NCBI RefSeq assembly: GCF_026016465.1
Contig: NZ_CP100390.1
Location: forward strand, 3,657,001-3,721,000
Reading direction: 5' to 3'
Origin: Alkalimarinus alittae
GTDB taxonomy: Bacteria; Pseudomonadota; Gammaproteobacteria; Pseudomonadales; Oleiphilaceae
Length of the DNA stretch: 64,000 nucleotides
Shown: one piece after another, positions 1 to 9,072 of the stretch
Layout of the letters: every line of letters starts with the position of its first letter
How positions within the stretch are numbered: the first letter of the stretch is position 1
The notes under the pieces: generated by a model
The model's input: only the letters and a program-made list of their open reading frames with translations
Databases searched by the model: none
What the model was told of the DNA's origin: nothing
Position numbers and translations under genes: made by a program

Positions 1-901
1 AAGAAAACAAGTTATATTGATGGCCAATGACAGCAAACGACACAAGCAATGAAGCAACTATGCCTACCAGCAACCAACTCAGTCCTTTAGGCGAACTTTT
101 TTTCGGGCTGGCGAGTTCAAATGAATCGAGCAATACCGCGGGAGCAATTCTATTGATTCTTCCTGGGCACCCTTTACCTAAAACACTTAGCGCTTTTTTC
201 TGTACATCTGTTAAAACGGGCTCTACCTTAGACCCCGCTCTTGCAAGCCTCAGCCTTACATAGGTTTCAGCGTCGTCTTGAGAGAATGGTTTAAGATGTA
301 TTTGATGTATCCAACTACAGGTTGTGGGATCTACGCCCTCTTGAGTAATCGACTGCAATATTTCCTGCCGCCCAGAGACCAACAAACAGATTCCGGAGTC
401 ACTCCCTAAATCTCTAAACGTCGATAATAGTAACTTAAAACTGTCTTTATTGATTTTATGTGCATCATCGACCACCAGCAATAAGCGCTCACTCTTAGCC
501 GCGTTATGCGCACACGCATCAAGCACTCGCGCCATCGTCCTAGAGACGGGTTCACCTTCAACCAGTTGCAAGTCAAGTCTTTTACAGAGCTCAAATGTTA
601 ACTTTCGAGGACTCGCAATCAATGTCGGATTTAGCGCGATCACCCGAATACCATCTACAATATGCCGACCCAATTCAGAGATTAACGTTGATTTTCCACT
701 ACCAGACGCCCCTGTCAGCACTAGCACCATGTCACCGTAACTTACTAGATGTCTCAAGGTTTCAAGATTATGCTGTCGCTGAGCCCCTTGAAAAAATAAA
801 GATGTCGCCTCACCAAAAGGCTCAGTCTTCAGCTGGTACTTATCCCTTAACTGATCATTCAAAGACAGCTTGTGATCACTTTCCGTTACGGCAGCATTCA
901 T
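1..901 (-). CDS. damX: DamX-like AAA ATPase, cell-division associated (partial, C-terminus off left edge)
   Basis: A minus-strand frame starts with ATG at 901 and stays open to base 1, giving 300 codons with no stop, so the C-terminus lies outside the window. It has a Walker A motif GASGSGKST (residues 64-72), a Walker B motif LLLVVDDAH (about 139-147), and near the edge one clear transmembrane segment (about 274-292). An N-terminal AAA ATPase followed by one membrane span and normally a periplasmic SPOR domain is the DamX layout of pseudomonads and marine gammaproteobacteria; such proteins bind septal peptidoglycan. Its position directly downstream of aroB is the conserved damX position. The SPOR domain cannot be seen here. 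The main alternative is an ExeA/GspA-type secretion ATPase, which has the same fold, but the aroK-aroB context argues for DamX. Confidence 0.85.
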   Translation of the reverse strand, partial: MNAAVTESDHKLSLNDQLRDKYQLKTEPFGEATSLFFQGAQRQHNLETLRHLVSYGDMVLVLTGASGSGKSTLISELGRHIVDGIRVIALNPTLIASPRKLTFELCKRLDLQLVEGEPVSRTMARVLDACAHNAAKSERLLLVVDDAHKINKDSFKLLLSTFRDLGSDSGICLLVSGRQEILQSITQEGVDPTTCSWIHQIHLKPFSQDDAETYVRLRLARAGSKVEPVLTDVQKKALSVLGKGCPGRINRIAPAVLLDSFELASPKKSSPKGLSWLLVGIVASLLVSFAVIGHQYNLFS

Positions 902-959
902 AGTATTTAAACGTTCCAACGCGGGCTAATAGGCCTGATAATGCTAGGCACTCAGTTAT

Positions 960-2054
960 TTAGGCACCATCTGCTAATAAAGTCTTACCGCTGAGGGTTG
1001 CCTCAAAATTTGAAGCATCGAACTCATCCGTTACAAAAGCATCACCAACTTTGCTCATCAAGACTAAACGCAAAGTTCCATCGAGTACTTTTTTATCTAC
1101 AGACATTAATGCCTTAAATCGATCTACACTTACTTCTTTAGGCGGCAACACTGGCAGATCTGCTTTTCGAAGTAACGCTGCAATTCGATCAACATCCTCA
1201 GCCGTCAACCAACCCTGCCGACATGATAGGTCTGCAGCCATCACCATACCCGCTGCAACCGCCTCACCATGCAACCACTCGCCATACCCCATATGTGTTT
1301 CTATTGCATGACCAAAAGTATGACCTAAGTTTAGGATAGCTCGAACCCCTCCCTCTCGCTCATCTTCACTCACGACCAATGCCTTGCACTGGCAAGATAC
1401 TTCAATAGCATAAGCCACGGCTTCCGAATCCAGCGCCATCAATTTATCTATATTTTCTTCAAGCCATTCAAAAAAGGCTATATCTCGAATAAGACCGTAC
1501 TTAACAACTTCTGCAATTCCCGCTGCGACTTCTCGTATTGGTAAGGTATTTAATGTATCTGTATCAATGATCACGGCATTTGGCTGATGAAAAGCACCGA
1601 TCATATTTTTACCTAAAGGATGATTAACACCCGTTTTCCCCCCCACTGATGAGTCGACCTGAGACAGTAACGTTGTAGGTATTTGTATAAACTCTACACC
1701 TCGTTGATAGCAAGCGGCAGCAAACCCCGTCATATCACCTATAACACCGCCACCTAGCGCGACCAACGTAGTTTTACGACTGTGGCGCTGATCAAGTAGC
1801 TGATCAAAAATAAGGTTAATTGTATCTAAATTTTTGTATTGTTCTCCGTCAGGCAAGACGGTAACTGACACTTTAAAAGAAGCAAACAAGGCTTTAGTTC
1901 GCTCAAGATAGAGCGGCGCGACCGTTTCATTAGTGACAATCATGACTTGACTACCCGCCACGTAAGGCACCACGAGCGCTGGTCGGTCAAGCAGCCCCTG
2001 ACCTATATAAATCGGGTAACTTCTTTCACCTAGCTCTACTGTTAGCTGCTTCAT
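960..2054 (-). CDS. aroB: 3-dehydroquinate synthase
   Basis: A 364-residue protein of the usual AroB length. AroB converts DAHP to 3-dehydroquinate, the second step of the cytosolic shikimate pathway, using NAD+ and a divalent metal. Visible family signatures are the NAD-binding stretch [17 protein letters not shown] (about 97-113), the [20 protein letters not shown] segment and the metal-binding [11 protein letters not shown] motif. It lies 105 bases downstream of aroK and 58 bases upstream of the damX-like gene, all on the minus strand, so the three genes probably share a transcript. No strong Shine-Dalgarno precedes the ATG, but the N-terminus ([18 protein letters not shown]) is typical of the family, so the start is well supported. 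Confidence 0.97.
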   Translation of the reverse strand: MKQLTVELGERSYPIYIGQGLLDRPALVVPYVAGSQVMIVTNETVAPLYLERTKALFASFKVSVTVLPDGEQYKNLDTINLIFDQLLDQRHSRKTTLVALGGGVIGDMTGFAAACYQRGVEFIQIPTTLLSQVDSSVGGKTGVNHPLGKNMIGAFHQPNAVIIDTDTLNTLPIREVAAGIAEVVKYGLIRDIAFFEWLEENIDKLMALDSEAVAYAIEVSCQCKALVVSEDEREGGVRAILNLGHTFGHAIETHMGYGEWLHGEAVAAGMVMAADLSCRQGWLTAEDVDRIAALLRKADLPVLPPKEVSVDRFKALMSVDKKVLDGTLRLVLMSKVGDAFVTDEFDASNFEATLSGKTLLADGA

Positions 2055-2159
2055 TTTTACTTATACAACCTCAATTTTGGGCATCTAAACACCCATTTCT
2101 ATTTTCACTTAAAGGGTCAATCATTATGATAAAGGCTGAACCTTACACTCGTAAAACAC

Positions 2160-2696
2160 TCAATGCGCGTCCAGTATCTGTTCCAAGATCTGTCTAACAA
2201 CCGCTTTTGGATTTTTTTTATCGGTCAAAATGACCGCATCAGCAATTTCAGAGTAAAGAGGGTCTCTAATCTTAAAGATTTCTGTTAACACTTTTAAGGG
2301 CTCATCATTCTGAAGCAGCGGTCTATTTCTATCTCTTCGAGTGCGCTCAAACTGCTGCTCAACCGATGTTTTAAGGTACACCACTTGCGCGCCCGCTTTA
2401 AGGTTTGCACGATTACCTTCATTAAGAACAGCACCACCACCTGTAGCCAACACAATGCCATTAGTTTGGCTTAGGTCTCGAATTACGCCACATTCTCGCT
2501 CACGAAACCCGCTCTCACCTTCTACATCAAATATCCACGGTATATCAGCACCACAGCGGGCCTCTATTTCGCTATCTGAATCACAAAAGGAGAACCCCAG
2601 TTCACGGGATAACAACCTACCTATAGTTGTTTTTCCGGCGCCCATAGGTCCCACCAGCACAACTCTTTTTGCGCCATGCTTTAATACATTAACCAT
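2160..2696 (-). CDS. aroK: Shikimate kinase
   Basis: Phosphorylates shikimate with ATP in aromatic amino acid biosynthesis. From the ATG at 2696 the protein has 178 residues, the usual AroK length; it carries the P-loop [11 protein letters not shown], the shikimate-binding DSDSEIE and GESGFRERE segments, GGGAVL and the lid region RDRNRPLL. An upstream in-frame ATG at 2786 would add 30 residues with no homology pattern and no ribosome site, whereas the 2696 start is preceded by AGCAGG at good spacing, so I prefer 2696. In many relatives aroK directly follows pilQ; here about 3.7 kb, including a gene on the opposite strand, separates them, so aroK must have its own promoter in the AT-rich stretch upstream. 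Confidence 0.95.
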   Translation of the reverse strand: MVNVLKHGAKRVVLVGPMGAGKTTIGRLLSRELGFSFCDSDSEIEARCGADIPWIFDVEGESGFRERECGVIRDLSQTNGIVLATGGGAVLNEGNRANLKAGAQVVYLKTSVEQQFERTRRDRNRPLLQNDEPLKVLTEIFKIRDPLYSEIADAVILTDKKNPKAVVRQILEQILDAH

Positions 2697-2877
2697 GTAA
2701 ACCTGCTTTTTGGTCCAATCAAGGACTCTAACCCATGTTAGGGGTAGAGGTTGAGAAAGAGCATACCATATATCGTTTTTTGTCATTTAATAAAAAGTTA
2801 GCCATTAGATATATTATATTAAAATTTATGATAATTGTTGATACAAAAAGCCAACAAAATGCTCATCCACCATATTT

Positions 2878-2905
2878 ATTGCAAAACAGATAGTTGTGCT
2901 ATAAT
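2878..2905 (+). promoter_or_regulatory. Candidate sigma70 promoter of the Ig-like lipoprotein gene
   Basis: A perfect TATAAT lies at 2900-2905, about 140 bases before the lipoprotein start, in a very AT-rich interval. An ATTGCA at 2878-2883 gives 16-base spacing as a poor -35. In sequence this AT-rich an isolated TATAAT has limited weight; the call rests on position and the perfect -10 only. Confidence 0.3.
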
Positions 2906-3042
2906 TTTTTATAACTATTGAACAATAATAGAAAAACTCGTTTTTAATCTGGTATTTATTTATACGATAAGCTTAGAAACACTTAGCTATTCGTTTAGAG
3001 CCTTCATTTTGTTTAAGGAACTTTTCCTAAGGATTTAATTGC

Positions 3043-4731
3043 ATGCATTTTTCAAAAGTATTAATTCCCTTCACTGCTGCGTTTTTCTTATCTGCTTGCG
3101 GCGGCGGTGACTCCAATGACAGGAGTCTGTGTGCAGAAAACAGTACTGGCTGCACCGGAGGTTCTTCGGGTGATGGTTCAGGCGTAGATGGCCCAATAGA
3201 AGAAGAGACTGTGAATTCGATTGGTTCTGGTTCAGGAGCAGCCTTTCAGGAAGGTGTATTGACCATAAGCCCTTCTAACCTTTTAGCCGGAGGCAAAGCA
3301 ACAATAAAATTAAATATTGTAGATAGCAATACTCACGCGCTATCTACAAAAGAGTCTACTATTGAGTTTACCTCTACTTGTGCAGGACAATCTCCTGCAA
3401 AAGCTACGATAGACACGCCTATAACTGCTTCTGGAGGCGTCGCCACAACAACATACCAAGCAAAAGGTTGCACTGGACAAGATATTATCACCGCAACTTT
3501 AGCTGAAAGCACCTCGAAAGCAACAGGAATTATTACGGTTGAATTACCAGTTATAGGAGGCGTTGACTTCACCTCAGTGACTCCTGCAATCATTGCACTT
3601 AAAGGTTTTGGTACAAGCTCTCTTCCATCATCCAGCAAAGTTGTTTTTAAACTTGTGGACGAAAACGGAAATCCAGTCGAAGGTCAAAGCGTTAACTTCA
3701 CCCCATCATCAACATTAGGGGGGATTTCTTTAACACCCACATCAGACATTAGTGATATTAATGGAGAGGTTGAAACAACTGTAAACTCAGGCTCTGTAAA
3801 CACAACCGTTAGGGTTCTTGCCAACCTTGAGGATACTGCTTTTTCTTCTTCCTCTGACCCGATAGTCATGTACTCGGGGCTCCCTACCCAAAATCACTTC
3901 TCTGACTCAGCTGACTTACACAACCCTCGCGGCTTTGATGTTGATGGGACAAATGTGCGAATAAACATACGAGCAGCCGATCAATTTGGAAACCTTGCTC
4001 CAGATGGAACCAATGTATCCTTTATTACAGTAGGGGGCGCAATTGAAGGCTCTTGCACAATTTCTAATGGCGGATGCTCTGCAATATGGACAAGCCAAGA
4101 CCCCAGACCAACAGATGGTATTGTAAGAATTCTAATTCGCTCAACAGGCCAAGAGAATTACACTGACAGCAACAGCAACGGGATTTACGATATCGGAGAA
4201 ACTATTATAACTTCTCTTGATGAAGCATTTTTAGATCTTAATGATAATGAAGCCTGGGATCCAGATGAGTTTTTTTCTGACTTCAATAATGATAGCTCAT
4301 TTACTCCAAAAGCAGACCCAAGCAAATATCAAGGAGCTTCTTGCAGTGAGCCAGCTAAAAGCGAAGGTCACTGCGCCTCACTTATTGAGGTAAGAGAGCA
4401 AGTTAACCTATGTATGTCTGGTGACAAAACAAATATATTAAGCAGCCCTACCACCATATCCCTTAGCGGAACTCCGACTTCGCACTCCATTACCTTTGCT
4501 GACAACAATGGGCTAACCCCCTCAAGCACAACATCCATATCCCTAACAACGGACAATGGCGCCTTTGTTAGCGGAGGAACCATAAATATACCTAACGAGT
4601 GCAAAAAAACCGGATTCACACACTCCTTCATAATGAAAGCTGACGATTCGCCTAGCACTGGACAAATAACTATTAAAGTTACTAATGCCGATAGAACTGA
4701 AACATTCGGTTTTATAGAGGTAACTGACTAA
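3043..4731 (+). CDS. Outer-membrane lipoprotein with Ig-like (invasin/Big-type) domains and calcium-binding-like loops
   Basis: 562 residues. The N-terminus is a lipoprotein signal with lipobox LSAC (Cys 19), followed by a Gly/Ser/Asp-rich linker (about 20-65). The body looks like tandem bacterial Ig-like domains: repeated patterns of the type VDSNTHALS, VDENGNPVEGQSVNFTPSS and DQFGNLAPDGTNVSFITVGG, as in invasin or Big_1 folds. Around residues 365-425 is an Asp/Asn-rich run (DSNSNGIYDIGE, DLNDNEAWDPDE, DFNNDSSF) resembling EF-hand or dockerin-type calcium loops. It has eight or more cysteines, unusual for such domains, suggesting periplasmic or surface disulfides. AAGGAT lies about 10 bases before the ATG. 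It is the only gene in the aroK-pilQ insertion and is transcribed against both neighbours. A role in adhesion or a surface structure is inference; no enzyme motif is visible. Confidence 0.8.
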   Translation: MHFSKVLIPFTAAFFLSACGGGDSNDRSLCAENSTGCTGGSSGDGSGVDGPIEEETVNSIGSGSGAAFQEGVLTISPSNLLAGGKATIKLNIVDSNTHALSTKESTIEFTSTCAGQSPAKATIDTPITASGGVATTTYQAKGCTGQDIITATLAESTSKATGIITVELPVIGGVDFTSVTPAIIALKGFGTSSLPSSSKVVFKLVDENGNPVEGQSVNFTPSSTLGGISLTPTSDISDINGEVETTVNSGSVNTTVRVLANLEDTAFSSSSDPIVMYSGLPTQNHFSDSADLHNPRGFDVDGTNVRINIRAADQFGNLAPDGTNVSFITVGGAIEGSCTISNGGCSAIWTSQDPRPTDGIVRILIRSTGQENYTDSNSNGIYDIGETIITSLDEAFLDLNDNEAWDPDEFFSDFNNDSSFTPKADPSKYQGASCSEPAKSEGHCASLIEVREQVNLCMSGDKTNILSSPTTISLSGTPTSHSITFADNNGLTPSSTTSISLTTDNGAFVSGGTINIPNECKKTGFTHSFIMKADDSPSTGQITIKVTNADRTETFGFIEVTD

Positions 4732-4740
4732 CAAGACCTT

Positions 4741-4773
4741 GGATGATAGGACTTTATTACCTATCATCCTTTC
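4741..4773 (+). terminator. Hairpin terminator of the Ig-like lipoprotein gene
   Basis: Ten-base perfect stem GGATGATAGG / CCTATCATCC (4741-4750 and 4760-4769) with a 9-base loop, nine bases after the stop codon. Only a short T run follows, so it is a moderate intrinsic terminator. Confidence 0.65.
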
Positions 4774-6340
4774 GCTTTGGTCGGCCATCCTGAAATTAGA
4801 GTCTGATAGACTATTAAGGTCGGGCAACCGAACATAAGAATAACCCTATAATTCTTTAAACTCATCTTAAGGTCACCATCACTTAAGCCCTTATACAAAG
4901 CTCCAGAGAAGTGAGCATAAAAAGTAGCTTGATCTGCAGAGGCCATATTGATTATCACAAAGCATGAATAACTGAGGAAGTTGTTAGGACTGGAGTGCTC
5001 ATAAGAGCTTAAGTTACCCAGTTTTAGGAAATTGTAGCTACCTAAGTCATATAAAATGACAATAAGCCTTATTCAATGTTAGTGAATAGCTAAAATACCC
5101 AGCATACTCTCCAGTCAGTTATCACCATTAAAAAAGCATTAGAACCGTATAATCAGCCTCGGTCACCATCAGCCCTTTGGTGAGCCCCGAACAGCGTTTT
5201 TAGATCGACCAACCTACTCCATAGATATATCATGCAGTAACTGAATCGCCACCACACGCAAATATCATGAATAGGCGGGTACATATTCTTAAGATCTACA
5301 GGAATGTAATTCTCAATTGCCTCATATATTATTATTTATTTCCTAGTCACTTAATTATAGTTTACACTGAACAAGAATCATCTATTTAAGACCTGAAATA
5401 TCGCTCACCACTTACTCCCTCCAATATTGGCCAAACTATCGTGAAGAAACGATCACGACAACCTAAATGCTTGCCTTTCTTAAAGTCTGTTGAGCGCCTT
5501 CAGAAACTATACAGCCCCATTAAAATATAAACGGACCTGACTTGCATTCGACAACAAAAAAGAAAGTTTCAAAAAGCCCCCTCATTACAATAGTTTCCAT
5601 TGCTGTTCATAACAATGTTTGCTCGCCCCCGTAGCTAAATTTAATATGGTCGCTAACTAAGCAAGTAATTCAAACTGACTTACATAGTGTAAAGCTTAAC
5701 TTAGTTTTTAAACCCTTTACCGTGGAAATCCTCCCTGATTTTCTGGCGTATCCGGCATAGCAATTGCCACCCACCATACGAGCCAAACTTTTCGTTTTTT
5801 ACTTGCAGTAAGGCGGCGTATACCTTCCAATCAGTTGAGAAAATGCTTACCCATTCAGCGAATGGGCCTAGCTGATGAGAAGGCTTCCACTAAGCCTTCT
5901 ACAACTGTATTGGTCGCTGTTTGGCTCAAGATCTTTTGACAAGAATCATAGAATGTGGTTCTGATCACAGATAACCTCTTTGTCTATGCTAAGTCAGCAT
6001 AGCCTTATTTGACAAAGAGTCACTCGTTAGTAAGTTAAATAAACTGTAGTTGTTCGCGGTATATATTTAAGTACTTATACGCTTATGTTGCTGACAGTTT
6101 CCTAGAAAATTAGTCTGTATTGAGGTCATTCTTTTGATAAATTATGTGGTTAGCTAGTTACAGCCTAACACTAGAAAGTACTTCCTTTATTTAATTAATT
6201 CAATAAATCACCTATAAAGCATGTACCACTCATATCAGAACACTATCATTCAATCGCAAGGTGACTCCAAACGCATCCAGAAGCCAGGTATTAAAAATAC
6301 TATAAAAGCGCGTTCAAAATAACTTGACAACTACAACCTT
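4774..6340. other. Gene-poor region between the lipoprotein gene and pilQ
   Basis: About 1.57 kb in which I see no credible complete gene on either strand. Short ATG frames exist (for example minus strand 4764-4958), but they lack ribosome sites and recognisable sequence. Several minus-strand stretches of about 50-60 codons are open without a usable start (near 5162-5335 and 5701-5889), which could be chance or decayed coding sequence. The 5850-6019 part holds three strong inverted repeats, listed separately. I recognise no transposase fragment, terminal repeats or tRNA. Confidence 0.6.
5850..6019. repeat. Cluster of three inverted repeats in the gene-poor region
   Basis: Within 170 bases are: CCCATTC-AGC-GAATGGG (5850-5866); AGAAGGCTT-CCACT-AAGCCTTCT (5878-5900); and a nested structure whose outer arms CTCTTTGTC (5976-5984) and GACAAAGAG (6011-6019) enclose inner arms TATGCT/AGCATA (5985-6001) around loop AAGTC. 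None is followed by a T tract, so they do not look like terminators. They could belong to a structured RNA or be relics of a mobile element; no family is recognised. Confidence 0.6.
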
Positions 6341-6390
6341 ACAAAAAACTTAAATATAAACCTCATAGTCTATGAGGTTTATATTTAAGT
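6341..6390 (-). terminator. Long palindromic intrinsic terminator of the pilMNOPQ operon
   Basis: A perfect 43-base palindrome, 21-base arms at 6348-6368 and 6370-6390 around one central base, begins 22 bases downstream of the pilQ stop on the minus strand. Read in the pilQ direction the hairpin is followed at once by a run of Ts (6343-6348 on the complement), as in a rho-independent terminator. The stem is AT-rich except for the CCTCATAG core. It implies pil transcription normally stops here and does not reach aroK. Confidence 0.8.
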
Positions 6391-6411
6391 GACCACTTAT
6401 CTCATATGGCG

Positions 6412-8517
6412 TTAGTTATCAACCAACCCTCTATTCAACAGCTTAGGCGTGATAAATATTAGCAGCTCAGCTCTTTCATCAATATTCTCTGTGCGCCTAA
6501 ACAACGTGCCTAAGTAAGGAATATCCCCTAAAAATGGAGTCTTGGTTATAGTCGTCCCAACTTCCGTCTGAAAGATGCCGCCAAGAACAACCGTTTCACC
6601 ATTGCCAACTAATACTTGAGTCGTGATCTCATTGGTTTCAATACTCGGTATCCCTGCAGTCACTTCACCACGGTTATCTTGATTAATCTTTAAATCCATG
6701 ATTACTTTACCGTCTGGGGTAATTTGAGGCGTAACCTCAAGACTCAACACAGCCTCCTTAAAAGAAACTGAAGTTGCACCACTTGACGAAGCTTCTTGGT
6801 AAGGTATCTCTTCACCCGATTTAATCGTAGCTGTCTGACGATCTGCGGTAACAATTTTAGGCTGTGCAACCACCTCTCCACGGCCATCCGACTCAAGAGC
6901 CGACAATTCCATTTGAAGCAGCACGTGATCATTTGTAAAGCCTAAAGCAAATGAAGATGCACCTGCTTTAGTCACTCCCAAATCAACCATATTGGCACCA
7001 GGGAACGTTATAGCTTGGCCTTGAGATACCTGAGATGTAGTTTCATAACTGCCACCACCAAAACCAAGATGGTTAGAGCCTGAGTCCACAACAGCGCCCC
7101 CCCACTGAATTCCTAGATCACTGGCAATATTGGTCCTTGCCTTAACGATGCGCGCCTCAATAAGCACTTGGCGAACCGGAATATCCCAAGTTGCTATTAA
7201 GCGTCGGATTTGTTCTTGCTTATCTGCAGTTTCTCGCACACTTATTGTATTAGTTCGTTCGTCAGAAGAGATAAAACCTCGACCCGAGATCAGCTCTTTA
7301 TCTGCCTGTAAAAGCGCAACAATATCTTGAGCTTTTGCATAATTAATTTGCACCACTTCAAGTCTAACTGGCGCAAGGGCTGCTACTTGCTTGTTAGTTT
7401 CTAGCTCTAGCTTTTCTCTTGCTGCGATTTCATCAGCAGGCGCCACCAACAGCACGTTACCAATCTTACGCTTATCAAGCCCCTTGGTTTTAAGCACTAA
7501 CTCAAGCGCCTGATCCCAAGGCACATTTTGAAGTCTTAATGTAATTTGACCGCCGACAGTGTCACTTGCTACTAAGTTAAGACCAGTAAAGTCAGCAATC
7601 AACTGTAATACAGACCGAACTTCAATGTTTTGAAAGTTAAGCGATAGCTTTTCACCGGTATAAGGGAATTTATCCTTTTTACGCTGATCCACTTCTTGAG
7701 CGGTTAACTCTTCGACACTGATGGTGAACTGGTTGTCTGCTTGGTAAGCGAGGTAGTCATAATTACCTTCAGACTTAATTGTAATTTCAACGCCATTATC
7801 ACCTAGTTTTGAGTCAATTCTCTTTACCGGTGTGGCAAAGTCAGCAACATCTAGACGACGCTGTAGCCCTTCAGGAAGATCAACACCTGCTAGTGACAAC
7901 TTAATCAGTCCACCTTCTTCAGACATATCAACGTCAATTTTAGGTGAAGACAGGGTTAAAACAATCTGTCCATCGCCTTTCTCACCGCGTCTAAAATCAA
8001 CATCAGTCACCGCGGCCTTAGCTGCTGCTCGAGCCTTTGAAGGCTTGCTAGCCATTGTTCCAGTTGAAGACGCCTTAGGCGCATCAGCTGAGCCAACCAT
8101 TAAAATAATATTATTACCATCAACTGTTGATGCATACGGCACTAGCTCCACAAGATTCACGATAAGACGCGTTCTATCTTTAGCCCCTATAACCGTTAGT
8201 CCCTGCGCATTACCCACACCCAAACTATGGTATTTAGCGCTTAAAGCGTTAGTAACGCCAGCTAAGTCCAGCGCGATGCGAGCTGGCTTTTCAATTGTGT
8301 ATCCCTTTGGTTCAGGCGGGGTACCGTCAAAAGCCAATGTAATTTCAGTTCTGTCTCCAGCTAACGAAGCAAAACTAATATCTTTCAATACAACAGCGTT
8401 AGCCTGAATTGAAAATAGAGAAAAGCAGAGTGCACCTAACAGCATTAACGCCCGATAATACATATTATTCTTCAACCTCAATTGTTTATTATCGATTTCA
8501 GCATATAAAATATTCAT
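6412..8517 (-). CDS. pilQ: Type IV pilus outer-membrane secretin PilQ
   Basis: Forms the multimeric outer-membrane channel through which type IV pili extend. From ATG 8517 it has 701 residues. A hydrophobic signal segment lies near residues 24-41, followed by two AMIN (peptidoglycan-binding) domains (about 42-140 and 165-270), an STN/secretin N0 domain with the family motif VPWDQALELVL (about 320), a NolW-like domain, and the C-terminal secretin domain ending with VVLGGIF and the TPFLGDIPYLGTLFRR signature. The frame can be extended to a TTG at 8532, but ATG 8517 has a strong GGAAGGGGG site just upstream, so I chose it; ATG 8463 would place the signal peptide right at the terminus. Last gene of pilMNOPQ, 15 bases after pilP. 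Normally aroK follows directly; here it does not. Confidence 0.96.
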   Translation of the reverse strand: MNILYAEIDNKQLRLKNNMYYRALMLLGALCFSLFSIQANAVVLKDISFASLAGDRTEITLAFDGTPPEPKGYTIEKPARIALDLAGVTNALSAKYHSLGVGNAQGLTVIGAKDRTRLIVNLVELVPYASTVDGNNIILMVGSADAPKASSTGTMASKPSKARAAAKAAVTDVDFRRGEKGDGQIVLTLSSPKIDVDMSEEGGLIKLSLAGVDLPEGLQRRLDVADFATPVKRIDSKLGDNGVEITIKSEGNYDYLAYQADNQFTISVEELTAQEVDQRKKDKFPYTGEKLSLNFQNIEVRSVLQLIADFTGLNLVASDTVGGQITLRLQNVPWDQALELVLKTKGLDKRKIGNVLLVAPADEIAAREKLELETNKQVAALAPVRLEVVQINYAKAQDIVALLQADKELISGRGFISSDERTNTISVRETADKQEQIRRLIATWDIPVRQVLIEARIVKARTNIASDLGIQWGGAVVDSGSNHLGFGGGSYETTSQVSQGQAITFPGANMVDLGVTKAGASSFALGFTNDHVLLQMELSALESDGRGEVVAQPKIVTADRQTATIKSGEEIPYQEASSSGATSVSFKEAVLSLEVTPQITPDGKVIMDLKINQDNRGEVTAGIPSIETNEITTQVLVGNGETVVLGGIFQTEVGTTITKTPFLGDIPYLGTLFRRTENIDERAELLIFITPKLLNRGLVDN

Positions 8518-8532
8518 TTTACCCCCTTCCAA

Positions 8533-9072
8533 TTACTGATCATCCAGAGCGATAGAACGGGGTCTTTCCAACCAGCCGCCACGACCATTTGGTACAATTT
8601 CTATCAATTCAAGCTGACTTTCTTCAATGGCGACGATGCGCCCATGATTTTTTCCTAGATACTGTCCGGCCTTAACCCTATGTATACCGCCTTCATTATC
8701 ACTAATGAGTGCCCATAAAGTATTTGCCTCTTGTCGCTGTAACGTTCCGACCATTTTTAATGAGCCCAACCCAAACGTTTCGAGTAATTCTTTCGGTCGA
8801 TCCACGTTAGGCTTAACGTTACTTTCAGTCTTTTCTTCCACCACTGAGCTCAATACTACATCAATGGGTCTTGAAAACGGGTCTCGTCGATTAGCTGCAC
8901 TGTACGTAAACGACTGGTAGGCTTTAAACTCAGGTAACGGTTCAACCTTCCCTCTTGGTTTAGCCTTAGTCTCATCCATAAACTGGTCAAGATCTGCAAA
9001 CCCGTCCCCACCAGTACAGCCAGAAATAACAAAGGAAACACCTAATATTGTCAGCAGGTTTCTAATATTCAC
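8533..9072 (-). CDS. pilP: Type IV pilus inner-membrane lipoprotein PilP
   Basis: 179 residues with a lipoprotein signal ending in lipobox VISGC (Cys 19), a disordered linker, then the PilP domain (AANRRDPFSRP, GTLQRQEANTLWALISDNEGGIHRVKAGQYLGKNHG). PilP links the inner-membrane PilN/PilO pair to the PilQ secretin. Its start overlaps the pilO stop by four bases, so translation is probably coupled. Length and motif order match the family. Confidence 0.94.
   Translation of the reverse strand: MNIRNLLTILGVSFVISGCTGGDGFADLDQFMDETKAKPRGKVEPLPEFKAYQSFTYSAANRRDPFSRPIDVVLSSVVEEKTESNVKPNVDRPKELLETFGLGSLKMVGTLQRQEANTLWALISDNEGGIHRVKAGQYLGKNHGRIVAIEESQLELIEIVPNGRGGWLERPRSIALDDQ

Noticed and set aside
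450-903. Plus-strand frames at 450-740 and 595-903
   Set aside because: They overlap the DamX-like ATPase on the opposite strand, which has clear Walker motifs and a membrane span.
2697-2786. Extended aroK start at 2786
   Set aside because: No ribosome site, and the extra 30 residues do not fit the family; the ATG at 2696 is better supported.
4543-4958. Two overlapping minus-strand frames (94 and 64 codons) at the 3' end of the lipoprotein gene
   Set aside because: The first is mostly antisense to the lipoprotein gene, neither has a ribosome site or recognisable sequence, and both run across the terminator hairpin.
7832-8407. Long plus-strand open frame of 191 codons inside pilQ
   Set aside because: It lies wholly antisense to pilQ, has no family-like sequence, and its Ser/Pro/Ala composition is that expected of a complementary-strand shadow.
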